64,000 nt of DNA from Ganoderma boninense (taxonomy: Eukaryota > Basidiomycota > Agaricomycetes > Polyporales > Polyporaceae), in NCBI GenBank assembly GCA_002900995.3, contig CM035305.1, positions 2,402,467-2,466,466 of the forward strand. The letters run 5' to 3'. The notes under the pieces are model-generated. The model ran no database searches. It saw only the letters and a list, made by a program, of their open reading frames with translations, and was not told the origin of the DNA. Both the position numbers and the translations under genes were made by a program. Position 1 is the stretch's first letter. The number at the start of each line of letters is the position of its first letter. Shown piece after piece: positions 1-10,432 of this stretch.

Positions 1-247
1 CACACCCCCGTCCAACCTTCCTCGTGTATACTTACTGCATGAAACAATGCAATGCTTAACAATTAAAACAGTATGCGACCTGAATGTACAGTACAACCTG
101 CATGGCAAACCAGTCAGAATCGCCGACTACGTTCGTCCCCAATCGTGTGACAGGCAGTGGAGTCGAACAGAGCCACTTACAAGATAGCAGGAATAGTGTT
201 CCGAACCCGAAAGCCAAAAACAAAATGTTTCGTGATGCAACCGTCCC

Positions 248-2594
248 TCAACAATCTCCGTGGTACTTGTTCTTGGGCATAGGCTGGTTGAAATCATCCA
301 CCCATGTTGTGAGGTTGGGGTTTGTGTACGCCTCTATGTACCTAATCCCATGTCCAACTTTAGCCTTGACCAAAGGAAGAGAAGCGGCTCATGTAGACTT
401 ACTCTTCTATGTAGGCTGCCGTGGGGAAGTCTTGGGGGTCGCAGCCGACATTGATGTTGTTCGGATCCTGGTACACCCGGATCCAATCGACACGAAGTGT
501 CGACGGGAACGCAAGGTTATCGTAGTCGACGAAACCGAAGTTCTCGGAAATACCCAAGTTCATGATCAAGTACTAGCGCCGCCACGGTCAACAGTGATCA
601 GCATATCGAAAAGCGTGAATACGGTTGTACTCACCATCGGCTCCTGAGGCACAGGACGGTCATTGATCTCCACGACGTTGTCCGCACTCATGCCAGCAAC
701 ATTGAGCCGCCACGCAAGCTGTCCGTCGCTGATCCACGTCATGTAGGCGTCGCCGAACCCTGGCTTGTACTGGAAGCCATACGTCGAGAATTCCTTCCCG
801 CTGAACTCGTATGCCTGTTGGTCTATGGAGGCCAAACTGTTAGCCACCATCGTTCACCGCGAGCCAAGGTGATACGCACTAGTCTGCGTGACAACAGATG
901 TAGCTTGCTGGTAGATTCCTCCACGGTATCCGTTCAGAGATGACTTGGTGGAATCAGGGATGATGAGATTGTCTGTGGTATTGTGCCAGATGTATTGGTA
1001 GTTAAATGGCTATGCAACGGTCCTCGTCAAATTCTGGCATATGCATATCCCGTCAGACATGTACATACCGCCCATTGACCAGACTGGGACACAAATCCGG
1101 CTTTATTGCCGTCGTCATCGTCGCCAATCTGGGCAAACAAAGAGGCTTCAGCTCGTAGCCCGCAAGCAATGTCGTATATGCAATACCTGGGCTTCAAACA
1201 TGTCGATCTCTGGTGCCGAGCGACCGACATATTCCCCGTTCTCGTGCACGGGTCCGGGGTGCGACTCGCCAGCACACGTGCAGCGCGAGAGTCTTTGGCC
1301 TGGAAGATATGACAACACACCGCCGTGGTCTTTGTCGTTCTTGCCCTGCGCTGTAGCAGCGATCGGAAGGTGATTCAGGGTTTGGTTGGATAATGTCCCG
1401 ACGTCGCACGCGTCATAGGTATACGGCCACTATGGGAACATCAGGAACTCTGAACAATGCTCCGCAATCGAAAACACGACGTCTTACCATCCCGTCGAGC
1501 GAGGCGCCGTAGCCGGCGCGACCCAAGTTCCCCATCGCCCAGATGGCGGGCCACAGGCCTTGGATGTTGTTGTACCCGGGAAGCGTGACGCTGGCTTCGA
1601 CAAGGCCGCCAGTGAAGCAGAACTTGTTCCATGTGGACATCATACCACCCGTAAAGTTCAGGTTATGATTCTCCTTCCTTGACAACGTGATTTCGAGGGA
1701 GCCGTTGCGTGTTGTGATGGCCTCAGGATCATACCACTCCTTGTTATTCGTCTGCCAGTAGTGCAGATCGACAGCTTCCCAGTAGGGGTCGTCTCCTGGG
1801 TAGAACGTACGGCCGTCGACGTTGAACTCGTCGCTGAAGACCAGCTGCCATTTCTGCCCCGTAACATAGTCGACCTTCGAACGGACATCGTCAGGCGTGT
1901 CGAGGTCAATGATACCCCAGTTGCCTGGCATGGACGGGACCTGGCCAGACGCGTTGATCCCCCCCAGATTGAATCCGCCGAGATAGGATGGTTTTGTTCG
2001 AGTTAAATACGAGATGAGCGGATATCCGGCACTGAGGAATTCCGGGATGGAACGTTAGTCAATCCCACTGGGCGCGGGGCGAAGTCAATGGGAAACCGTA
2101 CAAGAGCGCCACGATGCCTGTGACGAGGATCAGAATGCACCCAAGGTTCATGAACCCTCGCGACGTCAGGACACTCCCGCCCTTGTCGCTGCGGCGATCC
2201 CTCGTTGGATCAGGATTGTGAAGCCTGTCGTCGGCCTCTGGGCCATCAAATTCCGCAGGGTCGAGAGGGAGGACGAACTAAGAGGTGGAGCTGGGGCGTG
2301 AGTGCGCTGCGACGACTGAAGAGATGGTTCACTCCCGTCCTCCATACCTTATTCGAAATCGAGTTTGGCATGTCGGCGGACCATGTCCTCTGTCCCAGAG
2401 AGAATGGTCCATGAATCACAACGACCGGAACGGAATCGAATACGTACAATGGAGCTATTGCTGGCGGATGCTCGCAATGACCGGGCGATTGGAGGTCTCA
2501 CTTCGTCATTTCCTTGAGGTCGAAGCAGCGAAGTACTGGATTGGGTGGCGGAGGAGTGGAAGCGGGTTTGCGGACCAGAGACCTTTCGGTTCAT
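248..2594 (-). CDS. KRE6: beta-glucan synthesis-associated protein, KRE6/SKN1 family
   Basis: Type II membrane glycoside-hydrolase-16-like protein needed for cell-wall beta-1,6-glucan synthesis, acting in the ER/Golgi. Joined exons give an N-terminal cytosolic part, a LHNPDP motif before one TM segment (CILILVTGIVALFAGYPLIS), then the lumenal domain with FSDEFNVDGRTFYPGDDPYW, GGMMSTWNKFCFTGG and the GH16-type catalytic core PEIDMFEA near 1205. The C-terminus reads NPNLTTWVDDFNQP up to a TGA at 248. About nine introns; examples are the donor gtacgg inside the TM-coding region and a phase-1 intron joining TQT to NQQAYEF near 800-890. The start (MNRKVSG, 2594) is the ATG of the first exon that splices in frame to SISNKFVLPLDP; an upstream ATG is possible. 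Family assignment is sure, the N-terminal exon less so. Confidence 0.88.
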
Positions 2595-3498
2595 GGCCAG
2601 TAGGACGGGAACAGGCTTGAGAGTACGAGAAATGACCGTGTATGCACCCGAGCGAGGTGAACTGTGGTGAGACGAAGGAAAGATGGTGATGCACGCCCCC
2701 GCACTGCCAGTCAGTGGACCCCCTGTTCTTGGGAACCGGCGATGTTGATGTCCCTGGGAACGAGCACACACAGCGCGCACCAGGGCGCAGCAGTAAAACA
2801 CGCACAATCCCGATCTTGGGCGGGGCGGGGTTTTCGATGCATCAGAGATGGCATCTGACCTGGACTGCATCGTAGGTACTTCAGTGTGAAATTTCGTGCA
2901 GTTGTGACATTACCACTCCACCGATAAGTAGTGATGACTGCGACTTATTTCATTGCACCGTAAAGAAAATGTTGGCAAGCGTAGACAGATAGTATTGTAC
3001 GCAAGGTGTCTGAAGTTAGAATTACCTCTACAAAAGTGACGAGTTAGAAAACGTCATATGATTTGAGACTTGACAAGGTGACCCACCTCTTCTAAACAAA
3101 CCCATCTGACCAGGTCCTATGCCAGTGCCACAGTGGATGGCCCAGTACTGTAAGTAAGTCGGAGAACGGGTACAGAACACGCCGCTTCGTAAGCATGGCA
3201 GCCACCGCTGACCGTGCATCAGTCATACATATGATGGGGTTCCACATGGCCCCTGACAGCCTCCTCTAGAGTGCAATACTTAGTTGACACGGCTTGACGT
3301 AGCTTGACGTCCTGTTTTGTTGAGGGTGTCGCCAGTCATGACGAGGTCAGTCGTTCGAGTCGGCAAATGGAAGACGTGCGCCAAGTTTGTCCAAGTTTTC
3401 AAGCCCTATTTCTCGCTGGAGCAATGCGGATTTTTTAGGGCTAACAGTACTGGTGAAATCGAGTATGAGCATCATCACGAAAATGTTCCTCGATCTCC
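2595..3498. other. intergenic region, promoter side of KRE6
   Basis: About 900 bases between the start of the KRE6-like gene and the stop of the SNAPC1-like gene, both on the minus strand. I see no convincing gene. A tandem 9-mer, GCTTGACGT, lies at 3292-3300 and 3302-3310 and contains the CRE half-site TGACGT. Confidence 0.5.
3292..3310. repeat. tandem GCTTGACGT pair (CRE half-sites)
   Basis: Two copies of GCTTGACGT are separated by a single base. TGACGT is the half-site bound by ATF/CREB bZIP factors. The pair sits about 700 bp upstream of the KRE6 start and close to the 3' end of the SNAPC1-like gene, so a regulatory role is only a guess. Confidence 0.3.
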
Positions 3499-4778
3499 TT
3501 ACAAATCCATGCCGGCGCCCTCCAACAAACCAAGAATGCCCCCGCTGGCTCCAATGCCACTGGACTCTTGAAGCTCTCTCACCGCCTTTTCCACTCGACA
3601 TAGCCCAGTCTTCTCGCCCCCCTCCCCGCCAACCTCTAGCCCTTGCTCTGCGGCCATCGCGTCTATGTGCTTCAAGCGCATTAGAACCGCCTCGTTCGCT
3701 CGCCAGACGGCGTCGGTCGGGCCGAGTTGAGAGGGAGCTAAGGAACTGGCATCGTCAGGGATATGAGTATAGATGGACGCCAGTAGCTCGTTTTTGCGGT
3801 CAACATAATTCTTGAGGGAAGTATGCGGTGCCTGTCCAAGGACCATATGGGTATTGCTTGTATACGCCGGTCCGAGGGAATGATGGGAATATTGCTCGGG
3901 AAGGGTTACGGCATTCCGGTCGACATATCTCTCGAGAGATGCCAAGGCGTCCTTCGCTTTGCGAGCCTTGTCGCGCTTGGAGGGGCGTCCTTTCTTCTTT
4001 GCGTGAGTGGCAGCGCTAACTTCGTTGTTAAGATCTGCCCCGCCAAAAGCTTTCAGACAAAGTGTCGCATCCTGTCCTTCGGGCACAAATATTTCGCGAG
4101 GGAGCCGTGCAGGATTTTGTGCCCGAAGTGAAGAGTCTGGCAGGATGAGGAAAGCCTGAGCGTCGAGCAGAGTAGTCAGGATATGTGTGACATATGGCCG
4201 CAACCGAAGCAAATGATTCGCGCGCAGAGCATTTGGTAGCGACACGATTGATTCGTAGATATCTGAGGTTGGAGGTGAGGCATTGAAGTGAAGGGATAGA
4301 CAAGGAATGCTTGCCGATTGGGATGGCGATGTTTGTTGTCGAATAGAACGGTGGTGCAGATGTACTTGGCTGGGTAGTGTGGAACGTGTACAGTGAGAAT
4401 AGACCAACGACTCGGGTTAAGGGGCTTTCTGTGTCTGCAATACGTTCTAGCATGACGGAGACGGAGATCAAACAGTGTTCTGGAGACGAGCCAAGGTGTG
4501 TGTTACGGACCAGCAAAAAGTCTCTCGGTGATGCATATAAAAGACTGTCTTGCACGTCCGTCGTAGACTTGGAGATGTAGCCAAGACCATCCCTGTTGGG
4601 ACCACAGTGTCTTGAACAAGTCGAAGGGGTGTAGGTTGTCGTCGAGTTGGTCAGCAAACGAGGAGATGAGCGCCGAGATGTCCTCCCGGAGAGGCTGGAC
4701 GTAAAGGGATGAGGAGAAGTAGCCGGGCTGGAGAGTGACTTCTCCCCTCGACGCAGACGGCTCGCGGGCTACGGACAT
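3499..4778 (-). CDS. snRNA-activating protein complex subunit 1 (SNAP43)-like protein
   Basis: Likely subunit of SNAPc, which recruits RNA polymerases II and III to small nuclear RNA promoters. Three exons. Exon 1 has the FDLFKTLWSQQGW and LHLQVYDGRARQSF segments. Exon 2 gives the core TRVVGLFSLYTFHTTQP, matching the animal SNAPC1 pattern (RVGALYLLYGLYNTQ). Exon 3 has LLRLRPYVTHIL and an AT-hook-like basic patch KKKGRPSKR. Intron 1 (about 65 bp, GT-AG) joins RLFA to ERIADTES through a split Glu codon. Intron 2 (4263-4314) has a GC donor, joining NIAIPI to DIYESI. Start MSVAREP at 4778; stop TAA at 3499. It is divergent from the Ima1-like gene with about 240 bp between starts. Assignment rests on motif spacing, not an alignment. 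Confidence 0.6.
4263..4314 (-). other. GC-AG intron in the SNAPC1-like gene
   Basis: Read on the minus strand, this 52-base intron begins gcaagc and ends cctcag. Removing it joins NIAIPI to DIYESIVSLP in one frame; no GT donor nearby does this. Confidence 0.65.
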
Positions 4779-5018
4779 GGCTGCAGCCTCGAGGGCGGGA
4801 CTCGCTCGGCCTCACACTGGCCACTGCAGACTCGGACCGGGCACAGACGTCACCAGCATCAACAAGCCACAACATCGCGGACGCGTCCGACTCACGTGCC
4901 CGGCGACGGAGACCCCGGGTCCGAGTCGCGTCTCCTCCTCAGTCCGCTCTCTCAGTCACCGATGCTCTCCTGCCCGTCTCTCCCAGCCCCGACCTCCTTC
5001 CTCGCCTAGTCTCCACAA

Positions 5019-6946
5019 ATGTCTCGCATATTCAAGCAACCTACCGCTGTCTTCTGCTTCTACTGCCAGTCCAGTGTCACCCCCTCCCCTCGAAACCCCC
5101 GCGTGTTCCAGTGTCCCCATTGCGAATGTATGAACCACTACAACGTCAACGGAGAGATCGTTTCCGATGATCCAGCTATGCATGACGAAACCTACAACAA
5201 AACCTCCTTCGCACGGCGAGGTAAGTGTATCACCCACTGCCCTCCGCCCGCGATACACCGTCCTCAGCAAGTCGTAGCGTCCCCGCGCAAAGACCGGCTC
5301 CCTTCAACCCATGCAAGCACTTCGTTCTGTCATGCTTGCCAGACGAACCAAATGTTGCTCCAGAATTTATTAGCCAACTATCTCCCCCCGCCAGAGGTAC
5401 GTCTCCCGTAATCCCGTTCCGACCCCGTCCTCTTTACCCAACCATTTTGATCTCTCATCATTCACCAGGATCCCGACTACGAGAAGCGTCTAGAATTTCT
5501 TCCAGAATACCAGCGCTCCATTGAAGTTCGTTATCCTCCCGTATGCGCGAATTGTCTGCCAACCATCGAACAAGAAATCAAGAAGAAGGACCAAATGGCC
5601 CGCGTGCGTGCCCTCGGTAGCGCGTTGCGTACCACTCGAGGCACAGATAATCGGAGGCGCACATCGGCCACGAAAAAGGACAGGGAAAAGCTGGACCGCG
5701 AGCTGTGGATGTGGCGCGTTCGCGGTTGCTTATGGGCGGCCAGCGTGGGGTGTGCGTTGGCAGGTCATACGTCAAGTAAGTCCAACCACCAAACACGCAC
5801 GGTCCTTGCCTCACGTCCTCTCGTCAGTCGTTGCCTCGTACCACTTTGTTTCACTCCCAACTTTCTTCCCTTCAATACTCTTCGGTCTTATTGTCGTTTC
5901 CATATTCTGGACAGCATGGGATCCGACATACGCGACTGTCCGTAGGTACCAATTTCAAGGAAGAGCCGTCCGCGTACACGGCAAAACAGTGTATAATGTA
6001 AGTCATAGGCTCATGTCCCAGGTGCTCAGCCGCACGACTTACCTTCATGATAGGCCTTACAGCTCGTGATTTGGCTCACCAGGTTGGCAACTGCCAGTTT
6101 GCTCGCTTTGCCAAGACTCAGGCCACATCTTGATACGATACACCTATGGACGAACCCTCTCGCCCGACCTGCACGGATTTACTCGACGACGATGTTGGTC
6201 TGTGAAGTCGCGGTGAGTGCAGCAGATGTCGTGGCATTCGGGCTCAATGCCGATATCCTCTACCCTAATCTCAGGCTCTCTTAACGTGCGTCTTCGTACT
6301 GCAAGTGCAACACCCTCCGCCTGTCCGGTTGGTGGAGTCCAAAGGCCACTTGCACCGACTGTCCACGACTCCCTCTATCTCGTCATCTCGTGACGGGACG
6401 CCAGTCGTTCCAGGACCTGACATGTTCTCCACTCTTTCCTTATCCAACAACCCAGTGCTCGGTGCTGAATCGGCTCAAAACCCCATCTTCGGTGTCACGT
6501 CGCTACCCACTTCGAGTCCTCAGTTGTCACCGCCTCGACTCGGGAGTGTTCCTTCCCCATCGCCTAGCATGGACATGGACATGGACGAGAGCGATGAGCG
6601 TGACCCGAACGCTATGGACGTCGATCTTGCCTCCCCTGCGAAGAGACCGACCAACAACGATGATGGCTCTTGGCTGCGTCCCCAACGCTTCTTCGCCCCT
6701 GAAGAGCCAACCGGGCTGGAGACTCTTTTTGCACGGACTATAAGGTTGGCCGACACGTTTGACCAGAACGGGCGCGCTGCGTCTGTAGGTGTGGGAGGCC
6801 GCAAGACGTGGTCATCACGGAGAACAGGGAGACTGCTCTGCGACTGGCGATTATGGCTGTCGCTGTCCATTGTACCATTACTCGCTGTTGGATATAAGGT
6901 ATGGAATGTCTATGGGAAGAAAAACGTTATGAATCCTAGTACATAA
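5019..6946 (+). CDS. Ima1-type integral inner nuclear membrane protein
   Basis: Homologue of fission yeast Ima1 and animal TMEM201/NET5, inner nuclear membrane proteins linked to chromatin and the LINC complex. The N-terminus carries the Ima1 zinc-finger-like domain: CFYC (residues 13-16), CPHCECMNHYNVNGEI, then CHAC and CANC pairs from the next exons. Hydrophobic segments follow, including YHFVSLPTFFPSILFGLIVV near 5850-5910. The last exon is disordered and acidic, then has RFFAPEEPTGLE, typical of fungal members, and a final TM segment (LWLSLSIVPLLAVGYKV) just before the stop at 6944. At least four introns. The start follows a CT-rich leader and is the first ATG in frame with the zinc motif. 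Confidence 0.82.
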
Positions 6947-7144
6947 TGTGCAATACCCCAACGGAACTTGCTAGGCCGTTGTCATGCTTTGTTTTGCCTT
7001 CGTCGTCGTCAAATGGTCAAATATCATTGGGATTGGAATATGGTCTAGGACGCATCCCCATGTAAATCTAGATTATGAGTCTGAATACTTGGTAAGCACA
7101 GCCGTTGACGTTCTATGATAGAGCAGGGTTGTTGTAGTTATACG

Positions 7145-8657
7145 TCAGTGCCGTGTCTGCATGTGGTGTCAGTTGGTGCACTATCGAATGTCTGAGACTT
7201 GCTCACCTTTTCCGCCCCCAACAGTCTCATGAGGCCTTCATATACCCATAGTGCAGAAGCATTAACTGGGAATGCGCGCAGCAGCGTCGGTCCAAGCCCA
7301 CGATAGAAACCTCGGTAACCGCCTTCAGCGAGAATCTGACCAATGGTTCTCGTAAAGGATGGTTTGGGCTGGTCATGTGGTGTAGCCATCATACGGCTGC
7401 GAATGCGTCCTCAACAGATGGCGCCGCAACTAATTATGCGATGACCCACTTTTTGACATTGTCAGCGGGAATGGCCATGATCCAGTAAACAAAGGAAGCG
7501 AGGCCCCCAGAGAGGAAATTTGCCGTCGGAGTGCTCACCTGGGCCCACCCTTAGTTAATATCCCTCAGCTAGTGAGTAGTGGACCACTCACTGCATAAGG
7601 CGTCCCATCCAGCTTCGAAAATCCTCTCATGAGCGCCTCGAAGGAGCCAAACATCCAGAGGAAGTTGGTGCGGAACGCAAGGCTACCAGCGAAGCCAGAC
7701 CAGAGCCCGAGTACACCATGCGCCCGCACAACCTGCTTCGCACAGTCTATAGGTCCTTTATACACGCGATCCTCTATTGAGTTCTGCGTCTGGAGCTGAA
7801 GCTTAACTACCGCGAAGATCAGTCCATAAGGCACCAGTAACTGTACGATGGCATCACCACCTTTCAGATGTTCCATGGGAGTCGCGAGAAGGGCACTAAT
7901 TAATCACTGAGGTCAGTTTGGGCTGTATCATCCAAGGACCAAATGCAAACACCTCGTCCATCCAGCGAACAATCCTGCGATTCCATGTCCAACGAGTGTC
8001 AGACGCTTTCCGCCAGAGCCCGAAATGGGCTCCGTCATGCCTTGTCTAATCAAGAAGAGACGGTAGTTGTGCAGGGATCCGAGGAGCAGGGAATCGATGG
8101 CGGCCCATCCAACAGCGGGAGGAGTTGCACCCTTGTATAGGGCGAATACTGACTAGAACTGGAGTGTCTGTCACCAAGCTCACAGTAGCAGTATCGGGAT
8201 AGGCTACCTCATTCCGAATGATTTTTAGAAAACAGTCCACGGCACCTTTGTATGTGCCGGAAGGCGAACATTGCATACGAGTCTTAACAGTATCAAACCT
8301 ATGTCATCTAGTGAGCCGTGCACGACTTCGTGACTGCATTAGGAAGAAGGTAGCGTTAGATCTCTCAACCTCAAAATAGAAGCATTAAGACGTGAAAGTT
8401 ACCTGGAAAAAAGTTAGAGTGGCGAGCCTTACCCATGGCCAACAGCGACCTAGAGAAGTAAAGATGAACGAGGAAGCTGCCAACGGAAGCTGCTATCAAG
8501 AATGTTGTTTTTACCTTTGTCAAGCCTACAAGGACGTGCGATGATACGTTAACACCAGGGTCGCCAGCTCACGACCTAACTTGGAGACCTCACCACTGCC
8601 AACACCAGCAATGGCGCCTACAATCCTCAAATGGCCATCGCTGGAGCCAGACGCCAT
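7145..8657 (-). CDS. mitochondrial carrier family (SLC25) transporter, carnitine/amino-acid type
   Basis: Six-helix inner-membrane carrier with three repeats. Repeat 1 reads LTKVAVGH-FDTVKTRMQCSPSG. Then come YKGATPPAVGWAAIDSLLLG and GHGIAGLFAG, followed by MEHLK with VKLQLQTQN. The third repeat has GFYRGLGPTLLRAFPVNASA and ends LLGAEKTRH. This pattern resembles the SLC25A20/SLC25A29/ORT1 group; substrate cannot be told. Eight or more introns, some exons very short (GLTK is coded by 11 nt). The first repeat signature appears as GFDTVK rather than PFDTVK as I splice it, across a roughly 150-base intron. Start MASGSSDG at 8657, stop at 7145. Confidence 0.8.
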
Positions 8658-8974
8658 CTGATAGATTTTGTCGTGCACCCCCGTTCCAGCAACTTCCAGG
8701 CGACGCTGCCCAGGGAGATGATGACCGCGGTGTCGAGAATGAGACTGAGGTTTGGACTCGGAGCCAGCATCATTGGGGTAGAGCCAGGCTGCAGCTGCGG
8801 CATAGCCGGACCATTTCCGGGCCGCCCGATGCATGCCACGTTGCGTCGAGGTTGCCGACTTCTCTTCTGTGGCCGCTGCTTCCACGACTTCCCTCTACTG
8901 TCACACGGTCCCCTTCTTGCAGCCAGGGGGTGTCTCTGTTCGAAGGAAGACCAGCTCTTTACTCATGTACACTC
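8658..8974. promoter_or_regulatory. divergent promoter region, mitochondrial carrier / RING-CH gene
   Basis: A 317-base gap between two divergent starts. It contains a short upstream ORF (ATG at 8965, stop within five codons) that overlaps the RING-CH start. I see no clear TATA box. Confidence 0.4.
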
Positions 8975-9941
8975 ATGTCTGACCACCGGGGAGAAGGCGA
9001 CGCGCCAACGGAAACCAAACCAGAGGATTCCAAACAGTGTCGTATCTGTCTGGATGGTGAGGACCCAGAGCTGGGCAGGCTCATTCGGCCCTGCCTCTGC
9101 AAGGGGTCCATCAGTGTATGTTCTTGCTGTCTGCGTACTTGTATATTAAACTCACCACTTGCTTGTGCAGTACGTTCATGTGAAATGCCTACAGCGTTGG
9201 CGGAATACTTCCAGTTCTCGGAGTGCCTTCTACACATGTCCGCAATGTGGCTATCGTTACCATTTTGCTCGTACTCGCGTTATGGGTATTGCAACGAACC
9301 CAAGTGAGCCTGTTGTTCCTCAACGCCTCCACCTGACCGCTAACGAGATCTCGATGTTCAGTCGTTATCGCCGCAGCGTCCACATTCCTCTTCACAATTC
9401 TCGTGCTCCTAAGTTCTTTCGTGACTACGTGGTTCATTGGAGACGAGGATGATTCCTACTCCTTCAGCATCTACTACCCCTATGAAGTCTTCCGCAACCT
9501 CGTCAAGATAACAATCGGCATCCTCGCCGAACACGGGATGATCAGCGAGGGCATTCTCCGTCGGCGGACGCGCACACACCAGCTCGAGCAGCCACAAGGT
9601 CCCCCAAGCCTTTGCCGCCGATTTATTCGCCGGTTTTTGCTGGGACTTCCTGTAGTGGGTGCCGGGTCCATAGCACATATGCTGCTGTCGATTCCCCTCC
9701 CGTTCCACTGGTTGCGCTTTCGTACCCGTCGCACGGGGCGCCAGTCACAGGATCTCGTAGCGCTGATCATTCTCGCCGTGGTGCTGGCGGGAGCTGTAAA
9801 GTATGCTGCCTTATTGTTCTTAAGGGCGATGGCTCATCTTTCGTGGAATTCAGGGCACTGTACAAAGTATATCGGCTCACGGAGGCGATGACAAAGCGAT
9901 TGCTGTTGCGTGCTGAAGATGCCATCCTGGAGGTTGTATGA
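8975..9941 (+). CDS. membrane-bound RING-CH (MARCH-type) E3 ubiquitin ligase
   Basis: Transfers ubiquitin at a membrane. The RINGv domain is near the N-terminus: CRICLDGEDPELGRLIRPCL, CKGSIS, then across an intron YVHVKCLQRW and FYTCPQCGYRYHF. This gives the C4HC3 ligand order of RING-CH fingers. After it come hydrophobic helices (VIAAVSTFLFTILVLLSSFV; a second around 9650-9700; a third, LVALIILAVVLAGAV, near 9755-9795). Three introns. The second joins ATNP to IVIAA through a split Ile codon. Start MSDHRGEG at 8975; stop TGA at 9939-9941 after AEDAILEVV. Family members act in ER or endosome quality control; the substrate is unknown. Confidence 0.82.
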
Positions 9942-10432
9942 GACGCTACTCTTTGGATTTTTGGGATTCCTCTTGGACCGATACAGTGGCGATCAGAATG
10001 AAGTCGAATGCATCATACTTATCTATGTGAGGCTCTCCCGGGAGCCATACCTATACCGTTTGAACGGCCAATTAGCCTTAGAGCAGGTATTTGCGCCGCC
10101 GACGCACGATTTACGAGTTCTAAACCATAGCCCTGCTTTACCTAGCACATAAGGTTGACAACTATTTTGCTTCGAGCTGGCATGTCCTTTCCTGCAAGTA
10201 GTAGTGGTAAAGTCAGCCAATTGAGCGCTTATCGACGGTCAGCCACCTATGATAGACCATCATCACCATGGTCGCGTTCTTCAGCTGAGCCTGCTAAGCC
10301 ACACCCTCCCTGCCTCTCTAACCTCTGCACCGCTACTACTACGTCTGCTCATAACTTAAATATCCCAATTCCCTTTCTTCCTGTCCTCATATCAAACACG
10401 CCACCTGGACCACTCCGTGTCTAGACCCCAAG
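9942..10432. other. intergenic region upstream of the RNase III-domain gene
   Basis: No supported gene; the short open frames show no family motif. The last 100 bases before 10433 are pyrimidine-rich, as expected for a fungal core promoter and leader. Confidence 0.5.

Noticed and set aside
1200..1260. A suspected frameshift in the KRE6 exon near HENGEYVGRSAPEID
   Set aside because: On recounting, the run of four C on the + strand keeps the frame; there is no break.
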